Positions 16,370 through 25,517 of a stretch of DNA of 59,243 bases are shown piece by piece. Location: NCBI GenBank assembly GCA_027307335.1, contig DAHUXD010000045.1, forward strand, positions 1 through 59,243, in the 5' to 3' direction. Numbering within the stretch: position 1 is the stretch's first letter; each line of letters starts with the position of its first letter. A program made the translations under genes and the position numbers. Below the pieces are notes generated by a model. It worked only from the letters and a program-made list of their open reading frames with translations. It did not search any database and was not told the DNA's origin. The DNA comes from Acidobacteriota bacterium. Its GTDB lineage: Bacteria > Acidobacteriota > Thermoanaerobaculia > UBA5066 > Gp7-AA6.

Positions 16370-18103
16370 ATGGTGCCGCGGCGGCTCGCGCAGGGCGAGC
16401 GGCTCTGGGCGGACGTGCAGTTCTTCCATGGGCCGCTCGGCCCGTACCTCGCGGCGATCGTCGAGGGGGCCGCCGGACCGTCGCTGCCGGCCCGGGTCGC
16501 CCTCTGCGCCGCGGTCGCGGCCGCGCACCTCGCGGCGCTGCAGATCCTGGCCCGGCGGTGGCTGTCGCCCTGGCGCGCCGCGCTCGCCCTCTCGGTCGCG
16601 ATCGCCACGGCGGTGTTCCTGCGGCCCGGCGGCTGGCTCTTTCCCTTCAGCTTCGACGTCGCGATCGCCGTCGCGGGGCTGACGGCGGCCCTCGCCGGCG
16701 CGACGCGGGAGCCTGCGCCCGCGGACGCCGCGGCGGGAGTCGGCGTCCTCGCGGCGCTGCTCGCGCGCCCGGAAATCGGCCTCGCCGGCGCCGCGGCGCT
16801 CGCGCTCGCCGCCCGCCGGCGTCCTCGCCGGCTCGTCCCCCTCGCGGGGGCGCCGATCGCCGCCGCCGCCGCAGGATACGCGATGCTGTCGCTCGGGATT
16901 CCCCGCTCGACGCTCGTGCGCGACGGCTGGCTCGCCCTGCTCGATCCGCCCGCCGCCTTCCGGAACGTCTATCGCGCGTATGCCGGTCTCGACCGGCCGG
17001 CGCTGCGCCTGACGGAGCTCGCGCTCGCCCTCGTCGTCCTCGTGATCTTCGCCGCCGCGATCGTCACGACGGCGGCGGTCGCGTCGCGGCTCCGCGCGTC
17101 CGGGCGCCCGCGCGGCGGAGCGCTCGCCGAGATCGCCCTCGTCGCGGCTCTCGTCGCGGCCGCCGCGATCGCCGCGCGCCCGCCCGACTCGCTCGCCGGG
17201 TCGCTGTCCCTCGTTCCGCCGCTCGTGCGCCTCGTGCCGCTCGCGGTGATCGCCGCCGCGGCATCGCGCTTCGTCGGATCGCTGTTCTTTTCTCGGCCGC
17301 CGGCCCTCCGTTCCCTCGGTCCGGCTGCCGACGCGGCATTCTCCCGCCGCGAGCGGGGAACCCCGCCCGCCGGAGCCTCCGCGACCGTGCCCGACGCGGC
17401 CCTCTGGATCGCGGCGCTCTTCGCCGCGCGCGTGCTCCTCGCCGCGGGCTACGTGGGACCGTATCCGGCGTTTTTCCTCCCGCTGCCGCTCGTCGTCGCG
17501 CAGGCGGGGCTCTTCGCCGCGGCGGACCGCGCGGGCGCCGCCGTGGGGAGGAGCCTGCCCCGCCTCGTCGCCGCGTCGCTCGTCGTCTTCGCCCTCTTCC
17601 GCGGTCTCGCGATCCGCGATTTCCACCGCGGGCGGCCGTGGGCGCGCGTCGAGACCCCCGCCGGCGGCGTGATGCTTCCCGAGCCGGTGGCGGCCGCCAC
17701 GGCCGGCGCCCTCGCCGCGCTCTCCCGGACGCCGGAGGCGCGAACGCTCGCCGGCTTCCCCGAGGCCGGCTTCTTCGCGTACGTGCTCGGCCGCCGGAAT
17801 CCCTTCCGCGAGGAGCAGTTCTTCCCGGGCAACCTCGACGCCGACGGCGAGCGGCGCGCCGCCGCGCTCCTCGCCGCGCGGCCGCCCGACGCGCTCGTGC
17901 GCGCGAACGTGCTCGCCGTCGGCGAGGGGGCCCTGGCCTTCGGCCGCGACTACTACCCGGCGCTCGACGCCGCCGCCCGCGCGCGCTTCCGTCCCGCGGC
18001 CGCGTTCGGCCCGGGAGCGGCGCCGGACGCGCACATCGGCGATCCGCAGTTCTTCGTCGAGATCGATCTTCCCGCCGCCGGCGCGGCCGAGGCCGCTCGG
18101 TGA
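16370..18103 (+). CDS. polytopic membrane protein, glycosyltransferase-39-like
   Basis: From the first ATG (16370) this is 577 residues, but coding clearly begins earlier. The helix LPWFVFVGLALVSWNRWIEPYVDSGRE just upstream is typical of the family, yet there is no ATG, GTG or TTG in frame between the divergent acyltransferase and 16370. CTG at 16211 is one possibility. The family pattern is PYVDSGRELMVPRRLAQGERLW then FFHGPLGPYLAAI, followed by about ten membrane helices and a soluble C-terminus. A repeat-derived stretch (FSRPPALRSLGPAADAAFS) interrupts it. Probably a lipid-linked sugar transferase; not proven. Confidence 0.65.
   Translation: MVPRRLAQGERLWADVQFFHGPLGPYLAAIVEGAAGPSLPARVALCAAVAAAHLAALQILARRWLSPWRAALALSVAIATAVFLRPGGWLFPFSFDVAIAVAGLTAALAGATREPAPADAAAGVGVLAALLARPEIGLAGAAALALAARRRPRRLVPLAGAPIAAAAAGYAMLSLGIPRSTLVRDGWLALLDPPAAFRNVYRAYAGLDRPALRLTELALALVVLVIFAAAIVTTAAVASRLRASGRPRGGALAEIALVAALVAAAAIAARPPDSLAGSLSLVPPLVRLVPLAVIAAAASRFVGSLFFSRPPALRSLGPAADAAFSRRERGTPPAGASATVPDAALWIAALFAARVLLAAGYVGPYPAFFLPLPLVVAQAGLFAAADRAGAAVGRSLPRLVAASLVVFALFRGLAIRDFHRGRPWARVETPAGGVMLPEPVAAATAGALAALSRTPEARTLAGFPEAGFFAYVLGRRNPFREEQFFPGNLDADGERRAAALLAARPPDALVRANVLAVGEGALAFGRDYYPALDAAARARFRPAAAFGPGAAPDAHIGDPQFFVEIDLPAAGAAEAAR
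17289..17350 (-). repeat. palindromic repeat family 1, copy E, inside a coding sequence
   Basis: Read on the minus strand: GCGGCGGGAGAATGCCGC, then TCGGCAGCCGG, a loop with GGGAACGGAGGG, and the mirror CCGGCGGCCGAGAAAAG. The arms differ from other copies but still pair with each other. It is in frame within the GT39-like gene and inserts about 20 residues between membrane helices. Confidence 0.65.
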
Positions 18104-19119
18104 GGCTCGACCTCGCGGTCGCGCGCACCTTCGGGCTCTCGCGCCGCGCCGCGCGCGAGGCGGTCCGCTCGGGGCGCGTCGACGTGGACGGCGTCCCGGC
18201 GGACGAGCCCGGCCGGGAGCTGGCCGAGGGCGCGCGCGTCTCCTTCGACCCCGCGCGGCCGCAGCAGCGGCGGGTGCGCTCCCGTCTCCCGGTGCTGCAC
18301 GAGGACGCCGACGTCCTCATCGTCGACAAGCCCGCCGGCCTCCTCACGGTGCCGACCGAGGCGCGCGAGAAGGACACCGCCTGGAGCCGCGCCCTGCACT
18401 ACCTGCAGCGCCGCTACGGAGGCCGCTCGTACGCCGGCATCGTGCACCGCCTCGACAAGGACACCTCCGGCGCCCTCGCGTTCGCCCGCAGCCGGGAGGC
18501 GCTCCACGTCCTGCAGGAGCTCTTCCGGACGCACGCGATCGAGCGCGAGTACGTGGCGCTGGTTCAGGGCGCGCCGCCAGACCAGGGCACGCTCGACGCC
18601 GACCTCGTGCGCGAGGCGGGCCTGCGCCGCCGCACCGCGCGCGGACGCGCGGCGGGAGAACGACGCGCCGCCGGGCGGGCCGAGGGAACCGAGGGCGGCC
18701 CGGCGAGGAGAGGCGGCCGCGCGGCAGGAAGAGGTGCCACCGTCCGACGCGCCGTCACCCGCTTCCGCACCCTCGAGCGCTTTCCGGACGCGGCGCTCGT
18801 GGCGGTCCGCCCCGAGACCGGCCGCACGCACCAGATCCGCGTCCACTTCGCGGAGGCGGGACACGCGATTCTCGGCGATCGGGTCTACGGGACCGCATCG
18901 GGGGCCTCGGACCGCGCGCCGCGGCAGATGCTGCACGCGCGCACGCTCGGCTTCCGCCATCCGGTCACCGGCCGCGCGGTTTCCTCCGAGGCGCCGCTGC
19001 CCGAGGACTTCGAGCGCGCGCTCGCCGCGCTGCGCGCGGCACGAAAAAAGCGGCCCGGCAATGCCGGGCCGCGGAACGAACCGGGAGACGGAGACCGATC
19101 CGCTACGCGAGGACGATGA
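18100..19119 (+). CDS. RluD/RluC-family pseudouridine synthase
   Basis: 339 residues, GTG start overlapping the previous stop as GTGA. It isomerises uridines in rRNA. An S4 RNA-binding domain (about 1-60: RLDLAVARTFGLSRRAAREAV, SGRVDVDG) is followed by the catalytic domain with DVLIVDKPAGLLTVP, the catalytic Asp in GIVHRLDKDTSGAL, and RPETGRTHQIRVHFAEAGHAILGD. A stretch at about 180-210 (RGRAAGERRAAGRAEGTEGG) is encoded by a palindromic repeat. The last roughly 25 codons run through the terminator of the convergent OmpA gene. Confidence 0.93.
   Translation: MRLDLAVARTFGLSRRAAREAVRSGRVDVDGVPADEPGRELAEGARVSFDPARPQQRRVRSRLPVLHEDADVLIVDKPAGLLTVPTEAREKDTAWSRALHYLQRRYGGRSYAGIVHRLDKDTSGALAFARSREALHVLQELFRTHAIEREYVALVQGAPPDQGTLDADLVREAGLRRRTARGRAAGERRAAGRAEGTEGGPARRGGRAAGRGATVRRAVTRFRTLERFPDAALVAVRPETGRTHQIRVHFAEAGHAILGDRVYGTASGASDRAPRQMLHARTLGFRHPVTGRAVSSEAPLPEDFERALAALRAARKKRPGNAGPRNEPGDGDRSATRGR
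18648..18712 (+). repeat. palindromic repeat family 1, copy F, inside the pseudouridine synthase gene
   Basis: GCGGCGGGAGAACGACGC then CCGCCGGGCGGGCCGAGGG AACCGAGGGCGGCCCGGCG-type arms. It shares the GGGAAC.GAGGGC loop with copy E, so these two form a subfamily. It is in frame and adds a disordered Arg/Ala/Gly-rich insert to the enzyme. Confidence 0.6.
19044..19072 (-). terminator. rho-independent terminator of the VWFA-OmpA unit
   Basis: On the minus strand GCGGCCCGGCA and TGCCGGGCCGC form a long GC stem with a tiny loop, followed by TTTTTTCG. It lies about 30 bases after the OmpA stop, within the 3' end of the convergent pseudouridine synthase gene. Confidence 0.85.
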
Positions 19120-19732
19120 CGACCACGCGGCGGTTCTTGGAACGGCCTTCCTTGGTCTTGTTGGACTCGACCGGCTCGGACGCGCCGTAGGAGATCGTGG
19201 ACATCCGGTTGAGCGCGACGCCCTGCTTGTTCAGGTAACGGCGCACCGCCTCGGCCCTCTCGGAACCGAGCTTCATGTTGTAGTCCGCGGACCCGGTGGA
19301 GTCGGTGTGGCCCTGGATCTCCAGGTACACGTTGCGGTTCTCGCCCTTCAGACGCTCGGCGAAGGCGTTCAGGGCCTCCTTCGCCTCGTTGGAGAGCTCG
19401 TACTTGTTGACCGGGAACTTCGCCGCGTCGTCGGAGAGGACGAGCGAGTAGACGAACTTGCCCTCGGCGAGCTTGCCCGCCTCCTGCGCGCGCTCGAGCG
19501 CCTGACGGGTGGCCGTGTCGAGCTCCGCCAGCTTGGCGTCGTGCGACTTCACCTTCGTCTGCGTGGCCTCGACCTGCGACTCGACGTCGTTGATCCGCTT
19601 CTCCGTCGCGGCGCTGCTTTTGCCGACCTCCTCACCCACGTACTTCTTCGTCGCGCACGCGGTGAGCCCGAAGGACCCCAAAAGAAGCGCTCCGACCGTG
19701 AACACCAGATTGACCCGCCGACCTTGGACCAT
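19103..19732 (-). CDS. OmpA/Pal-type lipoprotein
   Basis: 209 residues from the ATG at 19732, which has AGGAGG five bases upstream; a GTG two codons earlier sits inside that site. The lipobox LTAC gives a lipidated Cys near residue 27. A coiled coil follows (about 40-90, KRINDVESQVEATQTKVKSH). The OmpA peptidoglycan-binding domain (about 100-205) has LEIQGHTDSTGSADYNMKLG, ERAEAVRRYL and the KEGRSKNRRV site. It anchors the outer membrane to peptidoglycan. It lies 23 bases after the VWFA gene and has its own downstream terminator. Confidence 0.9.
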   Translation of the reverse strand: MVQGRRVNLVFTVGALLLGSFGLTACATKKYVGEEVGKSSAATEKRINDVESQVEATQTKVKSHDAKLAELDTATRQALERAQEAGKLAEGKFVYSLVLSDDAAKFPVNKYELSNEAKEALNAFAERLKGENRNVYLEIQGHTDSTGSADYNMKLGSERAEAVRRYLNKQGVALNRMSTISYGASEPVESNKTKEGRSKNRRVVVIVLA

Positions 19733-19755
19733 CTGCACCTCCTGAAAAATGAAGG

Positions 19756-20700
19756 TTAAGAGCCTCCCGGGGCCGTGCCCCGGTAACCACGCCTCGTCCG
19801 CACCACCCAGGAACCGGGTTTGATGACGGAAACGACGACGATCCGGTATTTTACGTCCCCCTTGCCCGAGGGAGCAAATCCCAGCAGGTACTGCTGCCGC
19901 ACCTCGCTCGAGATCTGGGTGGCGAGCGGCCGGAGGTCGTCGTCCCCGGAAACCAGGTGGAGCCTCCCACCGCTCGACGCCGCCAGCATCTGCAGATTGT
20001 CCACCGACAGCTCCTGACGCTCCCTTTCCGAGAGGGCGTCGAACGCCGAGTTCTTCATGCCGATCGGATAGACCGGCACCGATACGCGCTGCAAGAGCTC
20101 GGCCATCTTTTCGGCCGTCAGCTCGCTCGCGTTGTCGACGCCGTCGGTGAAGAGCAGGATCGCGCGCTTGTTGTTGCGGCCCTTCATCATCCGTTCGGGC
20201 GTCGCCGCGACGGCGTCGAAGAGCGCCGTCTGGCCGGAGGCCTCGAGGTCCCCGAGCGACCCGAGGAGTCCGGCGGGATCGGCGGAAAAATCCGCAACCA
20301 TCCGCACCTCGCCCTCGGAGAAGGCGAAGAGCGCGAAGTCGTCGCCCGGCTTCCGGGCGCTCACGATCGTGCGGATCGCGTGTTTCGCGTTCTCGAGCTT
20401 CTTCGCGACGCCCATGCTCCCGGACGTGTCGACGAGAAAGGCGAACGAGGCCGGCGCGGACTCGTCGCGGTCGAACGTGTCGACCGGCACGCGCGTGTCG
20501 CCGACGCGCAGCACGAAGTCCTCCTTGCGCAGGCCGTCGGCGAAGCGGCCCTTCTTGTCCGTGACCAGGACCGGCAGCATGACGTACTCGGCGCCGGCGG
20601 ACTCGGAGAAGGTCGGGGGCTCCTCGGGCGGCGCGCCCGGCGCCTGCCCCGTGGCGAGAGGCGGGAAAAGCAGCAGCGCGGCCGCCAGGAAAGGTTTCAC
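19756..20700 (-). CDS. VWFA-related domain secreted protein (acidobacterial type)
   Basis: 314 residues. GTG start at 20700 (VKPFLAAALLLFPPLATGQ is the signal peptide); a longer upstream reading is noise. The N-terminal VLVTDKKGRFADGLRKEDFVLRVG module precedes a VWA domain with the MIDAS pieces FLVDTSGSMG and LLFTDGVDN. This layout matches the VWFA-related family that is expanded in Acidobacteriota and remains uncharacterised. Its 3' end contains a CCGGGGC/GCCCCGG hairpin ahead of the OmpA gene, which could modulate read-through. Confidence 0.82.
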   Translation of the reverse strand: MKPFLAAALLLFPPLATGQAPGAPPEEPPTFSESAGAEYVMLPVLVTDKKGRFADGLRKEDFVLRVGDTRVPVDTFDRDESAPASFAFLVDTSGSMGVAKKLENAKHAIRTIVSARKPGDDFALFAFSEGEVRMVADFSADPAGLLGSLGDLEASGQTALFDAVAATPERMMKGRNNKRAILLFTDGVDNASELTAEKMAELLQRVSVPVYPIGMKNSAFDALSERERQELSVDNLQMLAASSGGRLHLVSGDDDLRPLATQISSEVRQQYLLGFAPSGKGDVKYRIVVVSVIKPGSWVVRTRRGYRGTAPGGS

Positions 20701-20807
20701 CGACAAATTATAAGGCCGCCGAGCCTCGCCGGATTCCCCGCCGGTGCGCAGATCCCGGAAACGAAACGAGTTCTCCCTGTCCCTTCCAGACTTTAGACTG
20801 GCCTCGC

Positions 20808-21569
20808 TTGCCGACGACGCTCCACCTCGTCCTGGTCCGGCCGCAGAATGCGGGGAACCTCGGCTCGATCGCCCGGGTTGCGAGGAACTTCGGCATCGGG
20901 CTTCTCCGCGTCGTCGAGCCGGCGGTGGTGCCGGACGAGGAGTCGGCGCGCCTCGCCGCGGGCGCCGACGACCTCCTCGCGTCGATCGCGCGCCATCCCG
21001 ACCTTCCGTCCGCAGTGGCCGACCTGCCCGTCGTCGTCGCCACGTCGTCCCTGCGGGGCCGCGGCCGCGCGCCGAGCCTCTCGCTCTCGGAGCTGCCCGC
21101 CCATCTGGCGGCGCACCCCGGCGTTCCGGCGGCCCTCGTCTTCGGCCCGGAGAGGAGCGGGCTGACGGAGGACGAGATCGCGCGCGCGACGGCCTGCCTG
21201 CGGCTCCCGACGGATCCCGGATTCCCGACGATGAACCTCTCGCACGCGATCGCCGTCGTGCTCGCGGTCGCGAGAGGCTTCGGGGGCGACGCGCACGCGG
21301 CACAGCGGGAGTCGGCCACGCTCGCGCCCTCCTCGGACGTCGAGGCGGCGCTCGCCCACTGGGACCGCGCGCTCGAGGCGATCGATTTCTACGACACCGG
21401 ACACCGCGACAGGTCTCTGCGCGACTGGCGGGCCCTCGTCGCGGCGCGGCCGCTCACCGAGCGCGAGGTCGCGATCCTGAGGGGCGTGGCGAACCGGATC
21501 CTGGTGGCGCTGCGGCTGGAGAAGGAAGGCGATCCCTCAGAAAGGGATCCCTCGCTTCGCTCGGGATGA
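20808..21569 (+). CDS. SpoU/TrmJ-type RNA 2'-O-methyltransferase
   Basis: 253 residues, TTG start. Uses S-adenosylmethionine to methylate a ribose in tRNA or rRNA. SPOUT motifs are clear: LVRPQNAGNLGSIARVARNFG (motif 1), VFGPERSGLTEDE (motif 2) and FPTMNLSHAIAVVLA (motif 3). The extended C-terminus with a helical tail fits TrmJ (tRNA position 32) better than TrmL. The final residues, EGDPSERDPSLRSG, are encoded by repeat family 2, so the natural stop has been replaced by one in the repeat. Confidence 0.88.
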   Translation: MPTTLHLVLVRPQNAGNLGSIARVARNFGIGLLRVVEPAVVPDEESARLAAGADDLLASIARHPDLPSAVADLPVVVATSSLRGRGRAPSLSLSELPAHLAAHPGVPAALVFGPERSGLTEDEIARATACLRLPTDPGFPTMNLSHAIAVVLAVARGFGGDAHAAQRESATLAPSSDVEAALAHWDRALEAIDFYDTGHRDRSLRDWRALVAARPLTEREVAILRGVANRILVALRLEKEGDPSERDPSLRSG

Positions 21570-21601
21570 CCGGACGCCGCGCGGACGCGCGCGTCCGGTC
21601 A
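21540..21601. repeat. intergenic repeat family 2, copy 2, between the SpoU gene and ndk
   Basis: GGGATCCCTCGCTTCGCTCGGGATGAC, then a hairpin CCGGACGC/GCGTCCGG and GTCA. As at dnaK, the terminal TCA is the stop codon of the minus-strand gene (ndk). It also supplies the 3' end of the plus-strand gene. The hairpin could act as a bidirectional 3' end, but no T-run follows it. Confidence 0.7.
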
Positions 21602-22012
21602 GATCAGTTCCGAATCCGAAAAGAAGAACGCGATCTCCTTCGCGGCGTTCTCGGCGGAGTCGCTGCCGTGGATCGCGTTGCGTTCGATGTCGGTGCCGTG
21701 GAGCTGCCGTACCGTGCCGGGGTCGGCCTTGCGGGAGTCCGTCGCGCCCATCGTCTTGCGCAGGTGCGCGACGGCGTTCTCGCGCGCGAGCGCGGCCACC
21801 ACGACCGGTCCCTCGGTCATGAACGCGACGAGCGCGTCGTAGAACGGCCGCTCGCGGTGCACGGCATAGAAGGCCCGCGCCTGGTCCTTCGAGAGGCGCA
21901 TGCGTCGAAGGCCGACGAAGCGGAAGCCCTCCTTCTCGAGCTGCGCCAGGATCGCACCGGTCTTGCCGGCCGCGACCGAGTCCGGCTTCAGGATGGTCAG
22001 AGTGCGTTCCAA
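21599..22012 (-). CDS. ndk: nucleoside diphosphate kinase
   Basis: 137 residues, standard length. Transfers the terminal phosphate between nucleoside triphosphates and diphosphates through a phosphohistidine. Seen: ERTLTILKPDSVAAGKTGAI at the start, active-site His in RNAIHGSDSAENA, and MGATDSRKADPGTVR. TTG start with GGGGAG upstream. Last gene of mdh-sucC-sucD-ndk, so pyrimidine/purine triphosphate balance is linked to the GTP or ATP made by succinyl-CoA synthetase. Confidence 0.97.
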   Translation of the reverse strand: MERTLTILKPDSVAAGKTGAILAQLEKEGFRFVGLRRMRLSKDQARAFYAVHRERPFYDALVAFMTEGPVVVAALARENAVAHLRKTMGATDSRKADPGTVRQLHGTDIERNAIHGSDSAENAAKEIAFFFSDSELI

Positions 22013-22058
22013 GGAGTCTCCCCTTTCTGAATGGTCGGTCCGGAGGCGAAGCGCGCGT

Positions 22059-22946
22059 TCAGCGACGCAGCATCTCCTGGATCTTCCTGCCGATGTGGGC
22101 CGGCGAACGCACGACGCCGATGCCGGCCGCCTCGAGCGCCTTCATCTTCTCGGCCGCGGTGCCCTTGCCGCCCGCGATGATCGCGCCGGCGTGGCCCATG
22201 CGGCGGCCGGGCGGCGCGGTCTGTCCGGCGATGAACGAGACGACCGGCTTCTTCAGATTTCCGGCGACCCAGCAGGCCGCCTCCTCCTCCGCCATGCCGC
22301 CGATCTCGCCGATGAGCACGACGGCCTCCGTGCCGGGGTCGTCCTTGAAGGCCGCGAGGCAGTCGATGAAGCTGGTGCCGTTGACCGGATCGCCGCCGAT
22401 GCCGACGACCGTGGACTGGCCGAGGCCGAGGCGCGTGAGCTGGTCGACGGCCTCGTACGTCAGCGTTCCCGAGCGCGACACGACGCCGATCGTGCCGGGC
22501 CGGTGAATCCGGCCGGGCATGATGCCGATCTTGCACTCGCCGGGCGTGATGATGCCCGGGCAGTTCGGGCCGATGAGCCGCACCGGACGCCCCGCCGCCG
22601 CCTGGCGCGCGAGGAAACCCTTCGCGCGGATCATGTCGTTCGTCGGGATGCCCTCGGTGATGCACGCGATCAAACCGACGTCCGCGTCCGCCGCCTCGAC
22701 GATCGCGTCGGCCGCGAACGGCGGCGGCACGAAGATCATGGACGCGTTCGCCCCGGTCTCGCGCACCGCGTCCGCGACCGTGTCGAACACCGGGATCCCC
22801 TCGTGCGCCGTGCCGCCCTTGCCGGGCGTGACGCCGGCGACGACGTTCGTGCCGTACTCGCGGCAGGCGAGCGCGTGGAACGTTCCCTCGCGCCCGGTCA
22901 GGCCCTGCACGAGGAGGCGCGTCGACTTCCCGACCCACACGCTCAT
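22059..22946 (-). CDS. sucD: succinyl-CoA synthetase subunit alpha
   Basis: 295 residues. With SucC it converts succinyl-CoA to succinate with substrate-level phosphorylation in the TCA cycle. CoA-binding region [40 protein letters not shown], and the phosphohistidine in [21 protein letters not shown] overlaps the sucC stop by 4 bases (ATGA). Followed after 46 bases by ndk. Confidence 0.98.
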   Translation of the reverse strand: MSVWVGKSTRLLVQGLTGREGTFHALACREYGTNVVAGVTPGKGGTAHEGIPVFDTVADAVRETGANASMIFVPPPFAADAIVEAADADVGLIACITEGIPTNDMIRAKGFLARQAAAGRPVRLIGPNCPGIITPGECKIGIMPGRIHRPGTIGVVSRSGTLTYEAVDQLTRLGLGQSTVVGIGGDPVNGTSFIDCLAAFKDDPGTEAVVLIGEIGGMAEEEAACWVAGNLKKPVVSFIAGQTAPPGRRMGHAGAIIAGGKGTAAEKMKALEAAGIGVVRSPAHIGRKIQEMLRR

Positions 22947-24100
22947 CGCACCGCCTCGACGGCCTTCTTCGCCGCGTCCTCGAGGCCGTCGGCCGGAGTG
23001 ATCTTGAGCCCCGATTCGCGCAGGATGGCCTTGCCCTCGTCGACGTTCGTGCCCTCGAGCCGCACGACCACCGGGATGGAGAGCCCCATCTCGCGGACCG
23101 CCGCCACGACGCCCTTCGCGATGATGTCGCAGCGCATGATCCCGCCGAAGATGTTGATGAGCACCGCGCGCACGTTCTTGTCCGACAGGATGATCCGGAA
23201 CGCGTTCTTGACCTGCTCCTCGTTGGCGCCGCCGCCCACGTCGAGGAAATTGGCGGGCTCGCCGCCGGCGAGCTTCACGAGGTCCATCGTGCCCATCGCG
23301 AGGCCGGCCCCGTTGACCATGCAGCCGACGTTCCCGTCGAGCTTGATGTAGTTCAGGCCGAATCGCGAGGCCTCGACCTCGAGCGGGTCCTCCTCGGCGA
23401 GGTCGCGCATCTCCCGGATGTCGGGATGCCGGAACAGCGCGTTGTCGTCGAAGTTCATCTTGGCGTCGAGCGCGAGCACGTCGCCCTGCTTCGTCACGAG
23501 GAGCGGATTGATCTCGGCGAGGCTCGCGTCGGTCTCGACGTAGCAGCGGAACAGTCCCTGCATGAACGCGACGCCCTTCTTGAAGCTCTCGCCCTGAAGC
23601 TCGAGCGCGAACGCGAGCTTGCGCGCCTGGAACGGGAACATCCCCGAGGCCGGGTCGATCGCTTCGCGGACGATGGCGGCGGGGTCCTTCGCGGCGACCT
23701 CCTCGATCTCCATCCCCCCCGAGAGCGACGCCATCATCACGGGAAGGCCGCGGCCGCGGTCGAGCGTCATGCCGAGGTAGAGCTCGCGCGCGATGTCGAG
23801 GGCCTCCTCGACGAGCACCTTGTGCACGACGCGTCCGGCCGGGCCGGTCTGCGGCGTCACGAGCGTCATCCCGAGCATCCGCCGGGCGAGGTCGTGGGCC
23901 TCCTCCGGGTCCTTGGCGAGCTTCACGCCGCCGCCCTTGCCGCGCCCCCCCGCATGGATCTGGGCCTTGACGACGGCGCGGCCGCCGAGCCGCTTCGCGA
24001 TCTCGCGGGCCTCCGAGGGGCTGTCGGTCACCTCGCCGCGCGGCACGGCGACGCCGAAGTGCGCCAGGAGGGCCTTGGCCTGGTATTCGTGGACTTTCAT
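22943..24100 (-). CDS. sucC: succinyl-CoA synthetase subunit beta
   Basis: 385 residues starting [23 protein letters not shown]-grasp domain with [28 protein letters not shown] and [14 protein letters not shown], then the CoA-ligase domain with [43 protein letters not shown] and [15 protein letters not shown]. The start at 24100 is the family start; a longer open frame upstream overlaps mdh and is noise. 68 bases after mdh. Confidence 0.98.
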   Translation of the reverse strand: MKVHEYQAKALLAHFGVAVPRGEVTDSPSEAREIAKRLGGRAVVKAQIHAGGRGKGGGVKLAKDPEEAHDLARRMLGMTLVTPQTGPAGRVVHKVLVEEALDIARELYLGMTLDRGRGLPVMMASLSGGMEIEEVAAKDPAAIVREAIDPASGMFPFQARKLAFALELQGESFKKGVAFMQGLFRCYVETDASLAEINPLLVTKQGDVLALDAKMNFDDNALFRHPDIREMRDLAEEDPLEVEASRFGLNYIKLDGNVGCMVNGAGLAMGTMDLVKLAGGEPANFLDVGGGANEEQVKNAFRIILSDKNVRAVLINIFGGIMRCDIIAKGVVAAVREMGLSIPVVVRLEGTNVDEGKAILRESGLKITPADGLEDAAKKAVEAVR

Positions 24101-24168
24101 CGTGAAAGGCGGGCGATTATATCCAGACCCCGTCTTCCCGCCCGGGGGCGAAACCCGCGACCGGCAAG

Positions 24169-25092
24169 CTAGACCTTGAGGATCCGGAAGAGCTCCCGGA
24201 CCGCGTCCGCCGACTTTCCGAGCGCCTGCTTCTCCTCGGGCGTGAGCGCGATCTCGACGACCTGCTCCAGGCCCTTCGCGCCGAGCTTGACCGGCACGCC
24301 GAGGTACACGTCCTTCATGCCGTACTCGCCCTGCAGATACGCCGCGCAGGGCAGGATCTTCTTCTTGTCCTTCAGGACCGCATCGACCATTTCGACGACC
24401 GCCGAGGCCGGCGCGTACCACGCGGAGGTCTTCAGCAGGTTGACGATCTCGGCGCCCCCGTCGCGCGTGCGCTTCACGATCGCGTCGATCTTCTCCTTCG
24501 GGAGAAGCTCTGGAATCGGGATGCCCGCCACCGTCGAGAAGCGCGGCAGCGGCACCATCGTGTCGCCGTGCCCGCCGAGCACGAAGGCGTGCGTGTTCTC
24601 GACCGAGACGTTCAGAGCGTCGGCGATGAACCAGCGCATCCGGGCGGAATCGAGGACGCCGGCCATCCCGAAGACGCGCTCCCGCGGCAGCTTCGAGACC
24701 CGCCGGGCCACCTCGCACATCGCGTCGAGCGGGTTCGACACGATGATGAGGATCGCGTCCGGCGAGCCGGGAAGGACCTTCCGCACGACGTCGGCGACGA
24801 TCCCCTCGTTTGTCGCGACGAGGTCGTCCCGGCTCATGCCGGGCTTGCGGGGCACGCCCGCCGTGATGACGACCACGTCCGAGCCCTTCGCGACGTCGTA
24901 GTCGTTCGCGCCGACGATTCGCGCGTCGAACTTCTCGACCGGGGCCGACTCCATCATGTCGAGAGACTTGCCCTGGGGGACGCCGGGGATGATGTCGATC
25001 AGGGCGACGTCCGCGAGCTCCTTCTCGGCGATGCGCTGCGCGGCGGTCGCGCCGACGTTGCCGGCGCCGACGACGGTCACTTTTTGTTTCAT
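24169..25092 (-). CDS. mdh: malate dehydrogenase
   Basis: 307 residues starting [19 protein letters not shown] (NAD-binding GxGxxG). LDH-like malate dehydrogenase that oxidises malate to oxaloacetate. Also seen: [48 protein letters not shown] and the active-site His in [11 protein letters not shown]. The residue after G-M-S (R) and the arginine of SARMR suit malate rather than lactate. First gene of the operon with sucC, sucD and ndk, divergent from the four-helix gene. Confidence 0.95.
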   Translation of the reverse strand: MKQKVTVVGAGNVGATAAQRIAEKELADVALIDIIPGVPQGKSLDMMESAPVEKFDARIVGANDYDVAKGSDVVVITAGVPRKPGMSRDDLVATNEGIVADVVRKVLPGSPDAILIIVSNPLDAMCEVARRVSKLPRERVFGMAGVLDSARMRWFIADALNVSVENTHAFVLGGHGDTMVPLPRFSTVAGIPIPELLPKEKIDAIVKRTRDGGAEIVNLLKTSAWYAPASAVVEMVDAVLKDKKKILPCAAYLQGEYGMKDVYLGVPVKLGAKGLEQVVEIALTPEEKQALGKSADAVRELFRILKV

Positions 25093-25160
25093 GGCGGCGG
25101 GATTGTATCCAAGCCGGGAGGGCAAGACTGATGCAAACGCATCGGGCTAGAATGGTGGCA

Positions 25161-25517
25161 ATGTCGGTTCGGCCCGATTACAAGAACAATCCGCTCTGGA
25201 ACGAAGCGATCGCGCTCGCGAGAGACGCGTACGCCATCGCGACGGAGCTCGCCGCGCGGGAGCCGGACGAGGCGCGCCTGCTGCGCCGCGTCGCGGTCGC
25301 GGTGCCCGCGCGGCTCGCGGGCGCCCTCGAGGCCGACGAGCTCGAGGCCCGCGCCGCCGAGACCTTCGAGGCGCGCGCCGCGCTCGAGGAGGTCGCCGCG
25401 GTGGCCGACCGCCTCCCGACGCGCGGCGACGCGGCCCGGGCGCTCGCCCGCCGCGCCCGCGCGCTCGAGGGCTCGGTGCGCCGTTCCTTCGGCCAGTCCG
25501 GGGGGCGGGTTTGCTGA
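25161..25517 (+). CDS. four-helix bundle protein (23S rRNA-intervening-sequence type)
   Basis: 118 residues, start [13 protein letters not shown]. The pattern [19 protein letters not shown], then [14 protein letters not shown] and [20 protein letters not shown] matches the four-helix bundle family first seen in rRNA intervening sequences (W..A..L....Y, R.AVSIPANIAEG). It is diverged. Function unknown; the 23S gene in this window shows no obvious intervening sequence. Overlaps the next gene by 7 bases. Confidence 0.6.
   Translation: MSVRPDYKNNPLWNEAIALARDAYAIATELAAREPDEARLLRRVAVAVPARLAGALEADELEARAAETFEARAALEEVAAVADRLPTRGDAARALARRARALEGSVRRSFGQSGGRVC

Noticed and set aside
12017-18103. A 2028-codon open frame on the plus strand
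   Set aside because: Most of it is antisense to the phosphodiesterase and acyltransferase genes and has the Arg/Ala/Gly-rich composition of high-GC shadow frames; only the part after about 16.2 kb is coding.
25161-25517. Four-helix bundle gene as an rRNA intervening sequence
   Set aside because: It lies among protein genes far from the rRNA operon, and the 23S gene here has normal length.
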